From NCBI RefSeq assembly GCF_019331735.1, contig NZ_JAHBBH010000020.1, forward strand, positions 1 to 47,982: a stretch of 47,982 nt of DNA, in the 5' to 3' direction. Shown piece after piece: positions 32,979-41,171 of this stretch. Below the pieces are notes generated by a model. It had not been told where the DNA came from and did no database searches. It was given only the letters and a program-made list of their open reading frames with translations. The stretch comes from Bifidobacterium miconis. Lineage in GTDB: Bacteria; Actinomycetota; Actinomycetes; Actinomycetales; Bifidobacteriaceae. The translations under genes and the position numbers were made by a program. Each line of letters begins with the position of its first letter. The stretch's first letter is position 1.

Positions 32979-34045
32979 TCCATGAACTGATGACCGGCGT
33001 CCGCATGGGATTGAGGCGATGGGGATCGATTCTCGGCATCACGCTGCTCGTCGTCTTCGCGGGAAGCGTGTTCACGATGACGCTCAGCGATGTGCTGACC
33101 GAATCCAGCGTGATCAGCGGCGAGGCTCGTCTGCGGGCCGTCGACGCGGTCACGTTCTCCCCGCAATACCTCCTGCAGTCCCCGAGCAAGACGGACCCCA
33201 AGGTGACGGATAGTTTGCGGGACATGCTGGAGCAGGGCAGGGCGTACACCGCGATCGTCAACAACGTCGAGATCGACGATCCCGATTTCGCCAACGGCAT
33301 ACCGGCCATCGTCCTGATGGGCAACGTCGATGACGTGTTCCCCCGTCTGGGCCTGTGCTCCCACGCGCCCTGCGCGTCCATCGGCTACCGGGTGGACCGG
33401 GCGCAGGCGCCCGACAGTGTGCATATCGCCGGCACCGACGTCAGGGTAACCGGCACGCTGCCGGCCTCGGCGGCCATATTCGACCCGAACACCGCCGGCA
33501 TCAACCTGGACCGGACCATCGTCATCCGACTCAACCCGAGTTCGCTGAACCGGCTCAACGACATCGAACTCGAAGAGGCGGTGACCAAAACGGTCATGTT
33601 CAACCCATCCCGAACCCAGCTCGACGGTTTCATCACGGGAAGCCGCGACGCCGGCCTGATACTCGTGCCGCACCGGCTGAACACGGAGCAGCCCCAACGC
33701 GACAGGGATCTCATCGTGCGCGCGCTGATGTACCTGCTCGGACTGTCCGCCTTCCTCGCGCTCACCGTCATCGTGATCATCCAATCATTGTCCGTGACCC
33801 TCGCACGGGAGCGGCCGGCGATGCTCGTCCGCCGGCTCTACGGCGCCACCGCCGCGGACGAGGCGATCCGCGTCGCCGGACTCATCCTCATCATGCTGCT
33901 GCCCGCCGCCGTGGTGCTGGCATGCTTCCAGCTGATAGGGGAACCGGTGGCCACCGCATCCCGGACGATGATCGCCGTCATCCTCGCCATGGCGGCCCTG
34001 GTCTGGACGATCGCCGCACGACGCGCAACCACACACATCCAATGA
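32975..34045 (+). CDS. Bacteriocin-associated ABC permease 2 (FtsX-like)
   Basis: 356 residues with the same plan as its neighbour: an N-terminal span (WGSILGITLLVVFAGSVFTM), an extracytoplasmic domain with two Cys close together (LGLCSHAPCAS), and three C-terminal spans starting at ALMYLLGLSAFLALTVIVII. Together the two permeases would form a heterodimer served by the ATPase that overlaps this gene by 4 nt. The two halves have distinct sequences and both have full topology, so this is not a single gene split by a frameshift. Confidence 0.75.
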   Translation: MIHELMTGVRMGLRRWGSILGITLLVVFAGSVFTMTLSDVLTESSVISGEARLRAVDAVTFSPQYLLQSPSKTDPKVTDSLRDMLEQGRAYTAIVNNVEIDDPDFANGIPAIVLMGNVDDVFPRLGLCSHAPCASIGYRVDRAQAPDSVHIAGTDVRVTGTLPASAAIFDPNTAGINLDRTIVIRLNPSSLNRLNDIELEEAVTKTVMFNPSRTQLDGFITGSRDAGLILVPHRLNTEQPQRDRDLIVRALMYLLGLSAFLALTVIVIIQSLSVTLARERPAMLVRRLYGATAADEAIRVAGLILIMLLPAAVVLACFQLIGEPVATASRTMIAVILAMAALVWTIAARRATTHIQ

Positions 34046-34734
34046 AAGAAGCACCGACCATGCCACAGACGACCATAGACGCCAGAAACCTGACCAAACG
34101 ATACACGGACGGGCAGGCGCAGCTCCTCGCCGTGCACGACATATCCCTGCACGCCTCGGCCGGGGAGTCGATCGCCATCATGGGACCGTCCGGATGCGGC
34201 AAATCCACCCTGCTGCGCATGATCGGACTGTCCATGAAACCCACCTCCGGCTCCCTGCTCCTGCAAGGACGCCCGGCGCCGGAAAACGACAAGGACCGGT
34301 CCGCATGGCGCAACCGCATGTTCGGCTTCATCCCGCAGGACTACGCGATCCTCGAAGACGAACCGGCATGGGCCAACGTCGCCATCCCCATGGAATACGC
34401 GAAACCCAGGATCGGACGCGCCGAACGCCGGCAACGCGCCACGGCCGCACTGGAACAGGTCGGCCTCGCCAGCAAGGCGCGACGCATGCCCGGGCAACTG
34501 TCCGGCGGCGAAAGGCAACGCATCGCCATCGCCAGGGCGACCGTGATGCACCCCGCCATCATCATCGCCGACGAACCCACCGCGGCACTCGACACGCACA
34601 CCGCCGACACCATCATGACCATGCTCCTCGCGCAATGCAAACAAGGCGCCACACTCGTCCTCGCCACCCACGACCCACGAGTCGCAGCCCAATGCGACAC
34701 CACCCTCACCATGCGAGACGGCGCGTTCATCTGA
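34042..34734 (+). CDS. ABC transporter ATPase of Lcn972 locus (LolD/MacB type)
   Basis: 230 residues from the ATG at 34042 overlapping the permease stop; an ATG at 34060 is an alternative. Walker A is GPSGCGKST, the Q-loop FIPQDYAIL, the signature LSGGERQRIAIARA and Walker B IIIADEPTAALD, with H-loop ATHDP; all are intact, in contrast to the lasso-cluster ATPase. It energises the FtsX-like pair, most likely for immunity or extrusion of the bacteriocin. Confidence 0.9.
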   Translation: MKEAPTMPQTTIDARNLTKRYTDGQAQLLAVHDISLHASAGESIAIMGPSGCGKSTLLRMIGLSMKPTSGSLLLQGRPAPENDKDRSAWRNRMFGFIPQDYAILEDEPAWANVAIPMEYAKPRIGRAERRQRATAALEQVGLASKARRMPGQLSGGERQRIAIARATVMHPAIIIADEPTAALDTHTADTIMTMLLAQCKQGATLVLATHDPRVAAQCDTTLTMRDGAFI

Positions 34735-34784
34735 AGGTTTTCGCAAGGTACAACTGGATCTGCAAGAAAAGGAATTGCCGACAA

Positions 34785-35522
34785 TTACCATGTGGAGAGC
34801 GTTTCAATAGTGTCGAGCCCGTCTTGACGGTGTGATTCATCGAGGTTGTCCCAGTACGGGGAATCCTCGATGAGCTTGTCGTGCAGGAGTCTGATGCGTT
34901 TGCGGTCGGTGCCGCTGTGCAAGCGTGCGAGCTCCGCATCGGGATCCGGGATGAGGGATGCGAGCATGGCTGCATCATAGAGGTGACGGTCACCGTAGCC
35001 GGCGTGGTCGGCGCTGTAGGCCGCGCTCTTGAGTATCAGCGCGCCGAGCAGGTCCGGGATGCGAACCACGACTTCGGCGCCGTCCTTGTCATCGATGAGT
35101 TGGACCTGCATGCTGCGTTCCACTGCCTGCGCGCCGCCCGGCATGGATAGCACCGGTGTGCCGGCGATGGTCGCGTCAGCCCCAAGGAACTTGGGAAGGT
35201 GATCGGCGACCAGCAGGTCCACGACGTCGCCGTTCGGCGCGATCATGCGGGTCGTGTATCCGGTCAGCGTGCCCGGCTGCGTCTCGAACCCGCGAGAGGT
35301 GAGAATGCCGCGCAGTCTGGCGATGCCGCGTCGATCCGCCATGAGGTCGGCGAGCAGGTCGGCGTCGGTGGTGGGTCGTGCTGTCAATCCGCCCATGATG
35401 GCGTGCAGCTGGACCATGAGCCCGCCCGTAAGCAGCCATGATTCCGGGATGTTCGCCGCGGCTACCGCGTACACGGTATTCCACGGATGGCCCGTGTTGG
35501 GGATGCGGATTGTCGGAATCAT
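34785..35522 (-). CDS. AbiEii-like nucleotidyltransferase toxin
   Basis: 245 residues. ESWLLTGGLMVQLHAIMGGL followed by ARPTTDADLL has the Gly-Gly and T-x-D-x-D layout of nucleotidyltransferase-type toxins (AbiEii/MNT group), which modify tRNA or block growth. The middle and C-terminal parts (VRIPDLLGALILKSAAYSA) fit the same family. It overlaps its upstream partner (35519-36223) by 4 nt, typical of a type IV toxin-antitoxin or abortive infection pair. It could protect against phage or stabilise the genomic island. Confidence 0.65.
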   Translation of the reverse strand: MIPTIRIPNTGHPWNTVYAVAAANIPESWLLTGGLMVQLHAIMGGLTARPTTDADLLADLMADRRGIARLRGILTSRGFETQPGTLTGYTTRMIAPNGDVVDLLVADHLPKFLGADATIAGTPVLSMPGGAQAVERSMQVQLIDDKDGAEVVVRIPDLLGALILKSAAYSADHAGYGDRHLYDAAMLASLIPDPDAELARLHSGTDRKRIRLLHDKLIEDSPYWDNLDESHRQDGLDTIETLSTW

Positions 35523-36223
35523 GCCTGGTGCTCCTTGCGATGATATTCGTCGATCAGCTGTTGAAGGGTTTCCATGCCGGCGCGGCGTTCTCTCGGGTCG
35601 TTGGATTCAGCCAGGTCGGCCGCGCATACGCCGAGAGGCATCGGCCCCTCGCCGGCGGGAAGATCGTCGGCGACGTGGAGCCGTACCCGGACCGGAGTCG
35701 CGCCTTGCTTCAACCGGCATTGCCGAATGGCGTCGTTCAGAGCATCGGCGGTGACGTAGCCTTCCACCACGTCTGTGGCGGTCAATTGGAACGAGGCGGC
35801 CAATGCTCCGGTGGCGGCGGAGGGACGGATGAGGGTTTCGACCTTGTCGAGGTTGGAGTCCCTGCACCAGTATTCGACCGTCGTCGCACGCCTGCGCGCG
35901 AGACGGGTCAGATTCTCCGCATCCATCTGCCTCAGGTATCCCCTGAGCCGGTATCGCTGCTGTCGGCCCAGCCATGGCGCGTCGAGCCCGCTGAGCATGT
36001 ATAGCGCCCCGAACGCCATGTCTGGTGAATAAGGACGCCCATCCGCACCCTGCCACTGTGCTTGGCGACGTACGGAATCCTCCGTAATCAGCGAGCCGCC
36101 TCCCACGGAAAGAGATTCAAGCCGGCCAGCAGCGCGAAGCGCGCTGACCCGTCGCTCGCTCACTCCGAGTCTACGGGCGGCTTCCCGCCGTGTGAGCAGC
36201 GTCCGATTCGTTCTGATAGCCAT
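35519..36223 (-). CDS. DNA-binding antitoxin-like partner of AbiEii-like toxin
   Basis: 234 residues from the ATG at 36223; the longer upstream reading overlaps the integrase gene and was rejected. The N-terminus carries a helix-turn-helix: TRREAARRLGVSERRVSALR followed by AAGRLESL. The C-terminal region is presumably toxin-related or dimerising. It is encoded directly after a long perfect operator palindrome (36232-36273), so autoregulation is very likely. It is the first gene of the two-gene unit. Confidence 0.7.
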   Translation of the reverse strand: MAIRTNRTLLTRREAARRLGVSERRVSALRAAGRLESLSVGGGSLITEDSVRRQAQWQGADGRPYSPDMAFGALYMLSGLDAPWLGRQQRYRLRGYLRQMDAENLTRLARRRATTVEYWCRDSNLDKVETLIRPSAATGALAASFQLTATDVVEGYVTADALNDAIRQCRLKQGATPVRVRLHVADDLPAGEGPMPLGVCAADLAESNDPRERRAGMETLQQLIDEYHRKEHQA

Positions 36224-36231
36224 ATTCCTAT

Positions 36232-36273
36232 TGTATACAGAACTATTCCAGATTGGGAATAGTTCTGTATACA
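36232..36273. promoter_or_regulatory. 18-bp-arm palindromic operator of the toxin-antitoxin pair
   Basis: TGTATACAGAACTATTCC (36232-36249) and its exact complement (36256-36273) flank a 6-nt centre. It begins 8 bp upstream of the antitoxin ATG and includes TATACA, a possible -10 box, so binding would block transcription or initiation directly. Confidence 0.7.
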
Positions 36274-36315
36274 CAGGGCAACAGGGCGTCTCAATCCGTA
36301 TTCGTCTGCATGTGG

Positions 36316-37560
36316 TCATTGCGCTGCTTTGATGAAGTCTTCGGCGAGTTGGTTGACGATCTGGTTGCGGTGTCGGGCGACGATGCGCTGGTAGTGCTTG
36401 ATGGCGACCTTCTCGCTGACGTGACCGAGTTCGTCCATGACTTCCCGCAGGGTGCCGCCCTTGAGCATGAGCAGTGTCGCGTGACTCGCCCTCAGGGATT
36501 GGAAGGTCAGGTCGGGGCGGCCGGCTTTCTCCCTGGCTTTGCGGAACTGGGCCTCCAAAGTGGTCTGGCTCATCACCGAGGCTCGTCTGGGGCGGAAGAC
36601 CATGGCTTCCGGGTCCGTCCATTCGCAGTGCCTGAGCAGGTGGTCGTGAATCAGGGGCACGAGCCCGTCGGGGATGGGCACGGTGCGCCGGCTGGAGTCG
36701 GTCTTGGTCCTGGCGATGCGTGTCGAACCGCGATCCGCATAGCCCCTGTTGACGGAATGTCGCACGGTCAGGCGTTTGGCCTTCAGGTCGATGTCCTTGA
36801 TCTGCAGGCCGCACAGCTCGCCGCAACGGAGGCCTCCGACGAGCGTGGCGAGTATCACCGCCAGTCTCGTGTAGTCGGGCATGTTCTCCGCGATCAGCTT
36901 GAGTTCCAGCGGCGTGACCGGTGGAACGTCCTCCCTGGCGGATCGTGGCGCGGGTGGTATGGGCAGGATGAACGGGTTGTCGCGGATCAGCGGCGGGGAG
37001 CCGTCCATACTCATCTTCGTGGCGCTGGCGAACGCCGCCTTCAGGCGCATGCATGAGCGGCGGAACGCCCATTGCCCCTCAGGGTGCGGCGCGTCGTACC
37101 AGCGTTTGATGTCCTTCGGCGTGATCTCGGTCAGGAGCTTGCCCTTGAAGCCCGGCATGAAGTGCGCGATGTCGAGATACAGGTTCCGGCGCGTGCCGCC
37201 GGCTATCCTCTCGCCGTTCGGCAGCCGGTATCCTTCCGCCCACCGGGTCACGTAATCCTCGAACGAGATCAGGTTCGCGCGCTTCCTGCGGCGGCGTTCT
37301 GACGGATGGACCCATTCCTGGATGTTCTTGCGATCCAGTTCCACCAGATGCCGTTCCTCTTCGAGCCACTGGTGCGCCTCGTGCTCCATGTCCGGCTTGA
37401 ACTGACGCTGGACCTTCTTGCCCGGTCGTTTCGGGTCCGGGTACCGCACCTGCCAGGCGACGAGATTGCCTGCGGTATCGTAGCGCGGCGTCACGGTGCC
37501 GAACCTGCTCCGCCGTCCCGGCGACGGCCCCATACTGTCCTTCTTCGTCCTTGCGGACAT
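36316..37560 (-). CDS. Tyrosine recombinase/integrase (second copy)
   Basis: 414 residues, closely similar along the whole length to the integrase at 29862-31139 (shared YDAPHPEG, WAFRRSCMRLKA, LVGGLRCGELCGLQ, LRASHATLL, LGHVSEKVAI). Catalytic Arg in GGLRCGE, Gln replacing the first His of HxxR (TFQSLRASH), final Tyr in KHYQRI. Repeats resembling arm-type binding sites lie just upstream (37616-37687), and the core chromosome resumes after about 38.1 kb. It is therefore the likeliest integrase for the right edge of the genomic island. Confidence 0.93.
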   Translation of the reverse strand: MSARTKKDSMGPSPGRRSRFGTVTPRYDTAGNLVAWQVRYPDPKRPGKKVQRQFKPDMEHEAHQWLEEERHLVELDRKNIQEWVHPSERRRRKRANLISFEDYVTRWAEGYRLPNGERIAGGTRRNLYLDIAHFMPGFKGKLLTEITPKDIKRWYDAPHPEGQWAFRRSCMRLKAAFASATKMSMDGSPPLIRDNPFILPIPPAPRSAREDVPPVTPLELKLIAENMPDYTRLAVILATLVGGLRCGELCGLQIKDIDLKAKRLTVRHSVNRGYADRGSTRIARTKTDSSRRTVPIPDGLVPLIHDHLLRHCEWTDPEAMVFRPRRASVMSQTTLEAQFRKAREKAGRPDLTFQSLRASHATLLMLKGGTLREVMDELGHVSEKVAIKHYQRIVARHRNQIVNQLAEDFIKAAQ

Positions 37561-37615
37561 GATGATGCTCCTTGTGCTGAATCCAAGATCGATGGCATGG
37601 CATAACGGCCTCGGA

Positions 37616-37687
37616 AAAATGCCACCAAAAATGCCACCAAGTGGCCGAATACGCTCTCAGTGAGCCATTGCACCTAAAAATGCACCT
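37616..37687. repeat. 12-bp-period repeats upstream of integrase (candidate arm-type sites)
   Basis: AAAATGCCACCA occurs twice in exact tandem (37616-37627, 37628-37639). TGCACCT occurs twice 12 bp apart (37669-37675, 37681-37687), the second after AAAAA. Such repeats next to a tyrosine integrase gene usually bind its N-terminal domain near the attachment site. The attachment core itself was not identified. Confidence 0.55.
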
Positions 37688-37936
37688 CTAGTGCCTTAGG
37701 CCTTGCAATCATTGAGGTTTAGGCTGATTCGATCACTCGTCACAGGTCGTTTCGACCATCAGCCGCATGAAGATGACGATAAGGAGCAACACTGCTTGCG
37801 TGTCTATTGGAAGAAAGCGGGAACCGTTGCTATGATTGATTTTGTAAGTAATGAAGGTAAATTTATTTGCCCCCGGAGTGGTGGAGATGGACCTGTACGA
37901 CGCTGGGCCGTATCCCCCTCTCTGGGGGTACTAAAC

Positions 37937-37971
37937 AAGAAGCGCCGAAACCTCAGGTTTTGGCGCTTCTT
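37937..37971. terminator. Terminator-like hairpin in the island/core gap
   Basis: AAGAAGCGCC-AAACCT pairs with AGGTTT-GGCGCTTCTT across 35 nt, preceded by a smaller hairpin (CCCCCTCTCTGGGGG, about 37913-37927). The gap 37690-38123 contains no gene I can support; a possible frame through it lacks a ribosome site and crosses both hairpins. Confidence 0.6.
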
Positions 37972-38123
37972 CGTTTCTCGGGCACAGGCATCTGGCCCGC
38001 GTTTTGGTACCCGTTTGGTACCTGTATTTGATTCAAACGCAATGAGGGTTGTGGCAGGAATTGGGGCTATAAGAACTTGGTGGGTTAAGAAACGTGGGGG
38101 CTACGGGAGTCTAAGCTGAAACC

Positions 38124-39023
38124 ATGAGTGAGAACAATGCATCGCCGCAGACGCCGTACGGCAATGGAACCGACAGCTCCGACAATAATGGCTCTTCGAA
38201 CGGCTATGCGCAGACGCCGGCGCTATCCCAGTCACCTCAGTCGTTCGGGCAGCAGCCGGCATATGGAGCGCAATCGTTCGGGCAGCAGCCGGGAATGTCG
38301 TCGCATGAACGGCAGCCCTATGGTCCGCGGCAATACAGTCAGTCGCAGAATACGCAATCGCAATACGGACGTCAGTCGTTCGGGCAGCCGGCATATGGTC
38401 AGGCGTATAGCCAGACACCGCAATACGGGCAACAATACGGGCAGTCATACGGCCAGTCGCCGCAATATGAGCAGTCGCCGTATACTCAACCGGCGCAAGG
38501 CTGGTATCCGGCGTATGACGAACCGTCGTACGAGCGCTGGAACATTCTGAGCATCGTCGGGTTCGTGCTGGCGTTTCCGTTCCCGCCAGTCGGTCTCGTA
38601 CTGTCGATCATCGCGCTCGTGCAGATCAACAGGAGCCGCGAAAAAGGCCGCGGGCTGGCCATCGCCGGTACCGTGGTCGGCGCGATCAACACCATGCTGC
38701 TGACGATCGTCATCGTGATCGCGGTGATCGCGTTCGGTCAGGTCATGGATTACGCCGTCACCAACTACGACCGCGACGGCTACGGCTATGCCGATGACAA
38801 CGGTGGCTACGGCGACGTGACGACCGACTGTGCGGCCGAGCTGGACGGTCGGTGCTACGCGTGGGACGATCTGGACGATTACATGGAAGACTACCTGCGC
38901 AAGTACGGCAAACGTCCTGACCTTGAGAATGGGAACGTTGGCGATCATCGTGCGTCGTTCGGTGCGAGCGGCGGGGATGCGATCGAACTGATTGACGTGC
39001 CTGCTGCGGCGTGGACGTGCTGA
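38124..39023 (+). CDS. DUF4190-type membrane protein with Gln/Tyr/Pro-rich N-terminus
   Basis: 299 residues. Residues 1-135 are low-complexity, rich in Gln, Ser, Tyr, Gly and Pro with repeated SFGQQP and YGQ units, probably disordered and cytoplasmic. Two hydrophobic spans follow: ILSIVGFVLAFPFPPVGLVL and TVVGAINTMLLTIVIVIAVI, separated by QINRSREKGRGLAIA, the typical DUF4190 loop. The extracytoplasmic C-terminus is Asp/Tyr/Gly-rich with three Cys. The family is common in bifidobacteria and has no settled function. Confidence 0.8.
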   Translation: MSENNASPQTPYGNGTDSSDNNGSSNGYAQTPALSQSPQSFGQQPAYGAQSFGQQPGMSSHERQPYGPRQYSQSQNTQSQYGRQSFGQPAYGQAYSQTPQYGQQYGQSYGQSPQYEQSPYTQPAQGWYPAYDEPSYERWNILSIVGFVLAFPFPPVGLVLSIIALVQINRSREKGRGLAIAGTVVGAINTMLLTIVIVIAVIAFGQVMDYAVTNYDRDGYGYADDNGGYGDVTTDCAAELDGRCYAWDDLDDYMEDYLRKYGKRPDLENGNVGDHRASFGASGGDAIELIDVPAAAWTC

Positions 39024-39213
39024 TCGTGCCGGATGCGGGCGCGACGATGAACGGACGAATGGGGATGGGGAGAATTGACTGATGATTCCGGCCGGGCTTG
39101 TACGGCTGTAAGTGCTCAAACCGTTGGAAAATAGCGCGACACGCCGTAATTTGCGCGGAGGCTGAGATCATGTAATATATCTACTCGTTGCCTCACGCAA
39201 GCGAGAACAACAC

Positions 39214-39287
39214 GGCCCCGTAGCTCAGTTGGTTAGAGCGCCGCCCTGTCACGGCGGAGGTCACCGGTTCAAGTCCGGCCGGGGTCG
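39214..39287 (+). tRNA. tRNA-Asp (anticodon GTC)
   Basis: Acceptor GGCCCCG pairs with CGGGGTC (one G-T pair); the D arm (TAGCTCAGTTGGTTAGAGC), anticodon stem-loop CCGCC-CTGTCAC-GGCGG and T arm GGTTCAAGTC are all present. The discriminator is G and the CCA end is not encoded. Confidence 0.95.
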
Positions 39288-39303
39288 CTGGAATGGTGAA
39301 TCT

Positions 39304-39324
39304 GCCCGGTTTTCCGGGCTTTTT
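39304..39324 (+). terminator. Hairpin with T-run between the two tRNAs
   Basis: GCCCGG-TTTT-CCGGGC followed by TTTTT. Confidence 0.65.
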
Positions 39325-39336
39325 CAACTGTTCTCT

Positions 39337-39412
39337 GGCTCTGTAGCTCAGTTGGTAGAGCGAACGACTGAAAATCGTTAGGTCAGCGGATCGATGCCGC
39401 TCGGAGCCACCA
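39337..39412 (+). tRNA. tRNA-Phe (anticodon GAA)
   Basis: Acceptor GGCTCTG pairs with CGGAGCC; the anticodon loop ACTGAAAAT gives GAA. The discriminator A and the CCA end (39410-39412) are encoded, unlike the neighbouring tRNA-Asp. Confidence 0.95.
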
Positions 39413-39417
39413 CGGAT

Positions 39418-39454
39418 AACCCCGCAGGCCAAGGATTCCAAGGCCTGCGGGGTT
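39418..39454 (+). terminator. Terminator after tRNA-Phe
   Basis: AACCCCGCAGGCC (39418-39430) pairs with GGCCTGCGGGGTT (39442-39454), followed by TCTTGC. The following 39455-39700 shows no gene, only the leader of the NADH oxidase gene. Confidence 0.75.
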
Positions 39455-39700
39455 TCTTGCATTCTGGTGTAACCCATCATAAACACCGCAACCCATCATT
39501 AACCCATCACAGTCTGCATTTACTCTGCACATTTAATAGCAAAGGGGCAAGGCGGGGAGTACTGCCGCTTCGGTGCGCCGTGGTGACACGCCGAAGCGCC
39601 GTAAACTCGCCGCGTGCATGGCCATCCGCGGATCAATGGCACAATGGTGGATTGACAATGTCGCCTCAACCGCCTGAACCGAAGCAAAGGAGCGCTTCCC

Positions 39701-41089
39701 ATGACCACCGTCGCCATCGTCGGCTGCACGCATGCCGGCACGTTCGCCGCCACGTCCATCCTCCAGCATCATCCCGACTGGACCGTGCACGTCTTCGAGC
39801 GCAACGATTCGCTGTCGTTCCTCTCGTGCGGCATCGCGCTGTGGGTCGGCGACCACGTCTCCGATCCCAAGCGCATGTTCTACTCGTCGCCCGCCGCGCT
39901 CGCCGAAGCCGGCGCGACCATGCACATGCGCCACGATGTGCTGGGCGTCGACGTCACCGGCAAGACGCTCACCGCCAAAGATCTCGAAACCGGCGAAACC
40001 ACGGACTACACGTTCGACAAACTGGTCGTCACCACCGGTTCCGCACCCGTGATCCCGCCGATCGACGGTCTCGACTCGGCGCTCGAAAACGGCACGGTCA
40101 TGCTGTGCAAGAACTGGGGACATGCGCTCGCGATCAAGGAGCGCGCCAAGAGCGCGAAAAGCGCGGTCGTGATCGGCGCCGGCTACATCGGCGCGGAACT
40201 GGCCGAACAGTTCAGCGACATCGGCGTCACGACCACGCTGGTCGACGCCCTGCCGCGCGTGCTCGCGAACAACTTCGACGCCGCGATCAGCGATCAGGTC
40301 GAGCAGGCGTTCGCCGATCACGGCGTGACGCTTGCGCTCGGGCAGAAGGTCGTCGCGTTCCGCCCGGCCGTCGGTTCGGACAGCGTGGACGGTTCCGGCG
40401 TGACCGTCGTCACCGAGCGGGGCGAGTACACGGCCGACGTGGCGATCCTCGGCGCGGGATTCCGCCCGAACACCGCGCTGTTCGCCGACCAGCTCGCCAC
40501 GATCGGCAACGGCGCGATCATCGTGGACGACTACATGCGCGCCTCGCTGTCGGACGGCACGGTGCTCAACGACGTGTTCGCGGCCGGCGACAGCGCGACC
40601 GTGCACTACAATCCGACCGGCAAGGACGACTACATTCCGCTCGCCACGAACGCCGTGCGCCAGGGCCTGCTCGTCGGCGAGAACATCGTCGCGCCGACCA
40701 AGCGCTACCTTGGCACACAGGCGACCAGCGCAGTGCAGCTGTACGATCTGGCCATGTCCGCGACCGGACTCACGCTGGGCGGCGCGGAACGCCGCGGCCT
40801 GACCGCGCGCTCCACCACGCTCGTGCAGGACTACCGCCCGGACTTCATGCTCACCACCACGCCGGTGACGGCCACGCTCGTGTGGGATCCGAACACGCGG
40901 CGCATCCTCGGCGCGCAGTTCCTGTCCAAGCACGACATCTCGCAGGCCGCGAACGTCGTGTCCGTGGCGATTCAGGCCGGGTTCACGATCGACGATCTGG
41001 CCGGCGCGGACCTGTTCTTCCAGCCGAACTTCAGCCAGCCGGTCAACTTCGTCGGCGCGGTCGCGATTCAGGCGGTGGCCGAAAGCTGA
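39701..41089 (+). CDS. nox: FAD-dependent NADH oxidase (water-forming type)
   Basis: 462 residues from the ATG after AAGGAGCGCTTCCC. The FAD-binding motif starts as VAIVGCTHAGTFAATSIL. The redox-active Cys is in LSFLSCGIALWVG, the single-Cys arrangement of NADH oxidase/CoA-disulfide reductase relatives. The NAD-binding site is SAVVIGAGYIGAELAEQFSD; the second FAD motif is DVFAAGDSATV. Such enzymes reduce oxygen to water and regenerate NAD+, giving oxygen tolerance to a fermentative anaerobe. It appears to be a single-gene transcript. Confidence 0.88.
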   Translation: MTTVAIVGCTHAGTFAATSILQHHPDWTVHVFERNDSLSFLSCGIALWVGDHVSDPKRMFYSSPAALAEAGATMHMRHDVLGVDVTGKTLTAKDLETGETTDYTFDKLVVTTGSAPVIPPIDGLDSALENGTVMLCKNWGHALAIKERAKSAKSAVVIGAGYIGAELAEQFSDIGVTTTLVDALPRVLANNFDAAISDQVEQAFADHGVTLALGQKVVAFRPAVGSDSVDGSGVTVVTERGEYTADVAILGAGFRPNTALFADQLATIGNGAIIVDDYMRASLSDGTVLNDVFAAGDSATVHYNPTGKDDYIPLATNAVRQGLLVGENIVAPTKRYLGTQATSAVQLYDLAMSATGLTLGGAERRGLTARSTTLVQDYRPDFMLTTTPVTATLVWDPNTRRILGAQFLSKHDISQAANVVSVAIQAGFTIDDLAGADLFFQPNFSQPVNFVGAVAIQAVAES

Positions 41090-41171
41090 CACGACGGAAG
41101 AGCCTGACGCGGTAATGCAGTGACGTGCCGCGTCGCGAAACGCCCGTTGCCGCGCGGGCGGGGTCGCGGAC

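Noticed and set aside
31953..34045. The two bacteriocin-associated permeases as one gene split by a frameshift
   Set aside because: Each has its own start, N-terminal span and three C-terminal spans, and they overlap by 4 nt in the manner of coupled genes.
37703..38119. Possible 138-residue gene between the integrase and DUF4190 gene
   Set aside because: No ribosome site, no family pattern, and it runs through two hairpins.
39214..39412. tRNA-Asp or tRNA-Phe as the integration site of the island
   Set aside because: Both tRNAs are intact, but I found no second copy of either 3' end near the integrases or the left edge; the island also seems to stop about 1.5 kb earlier.
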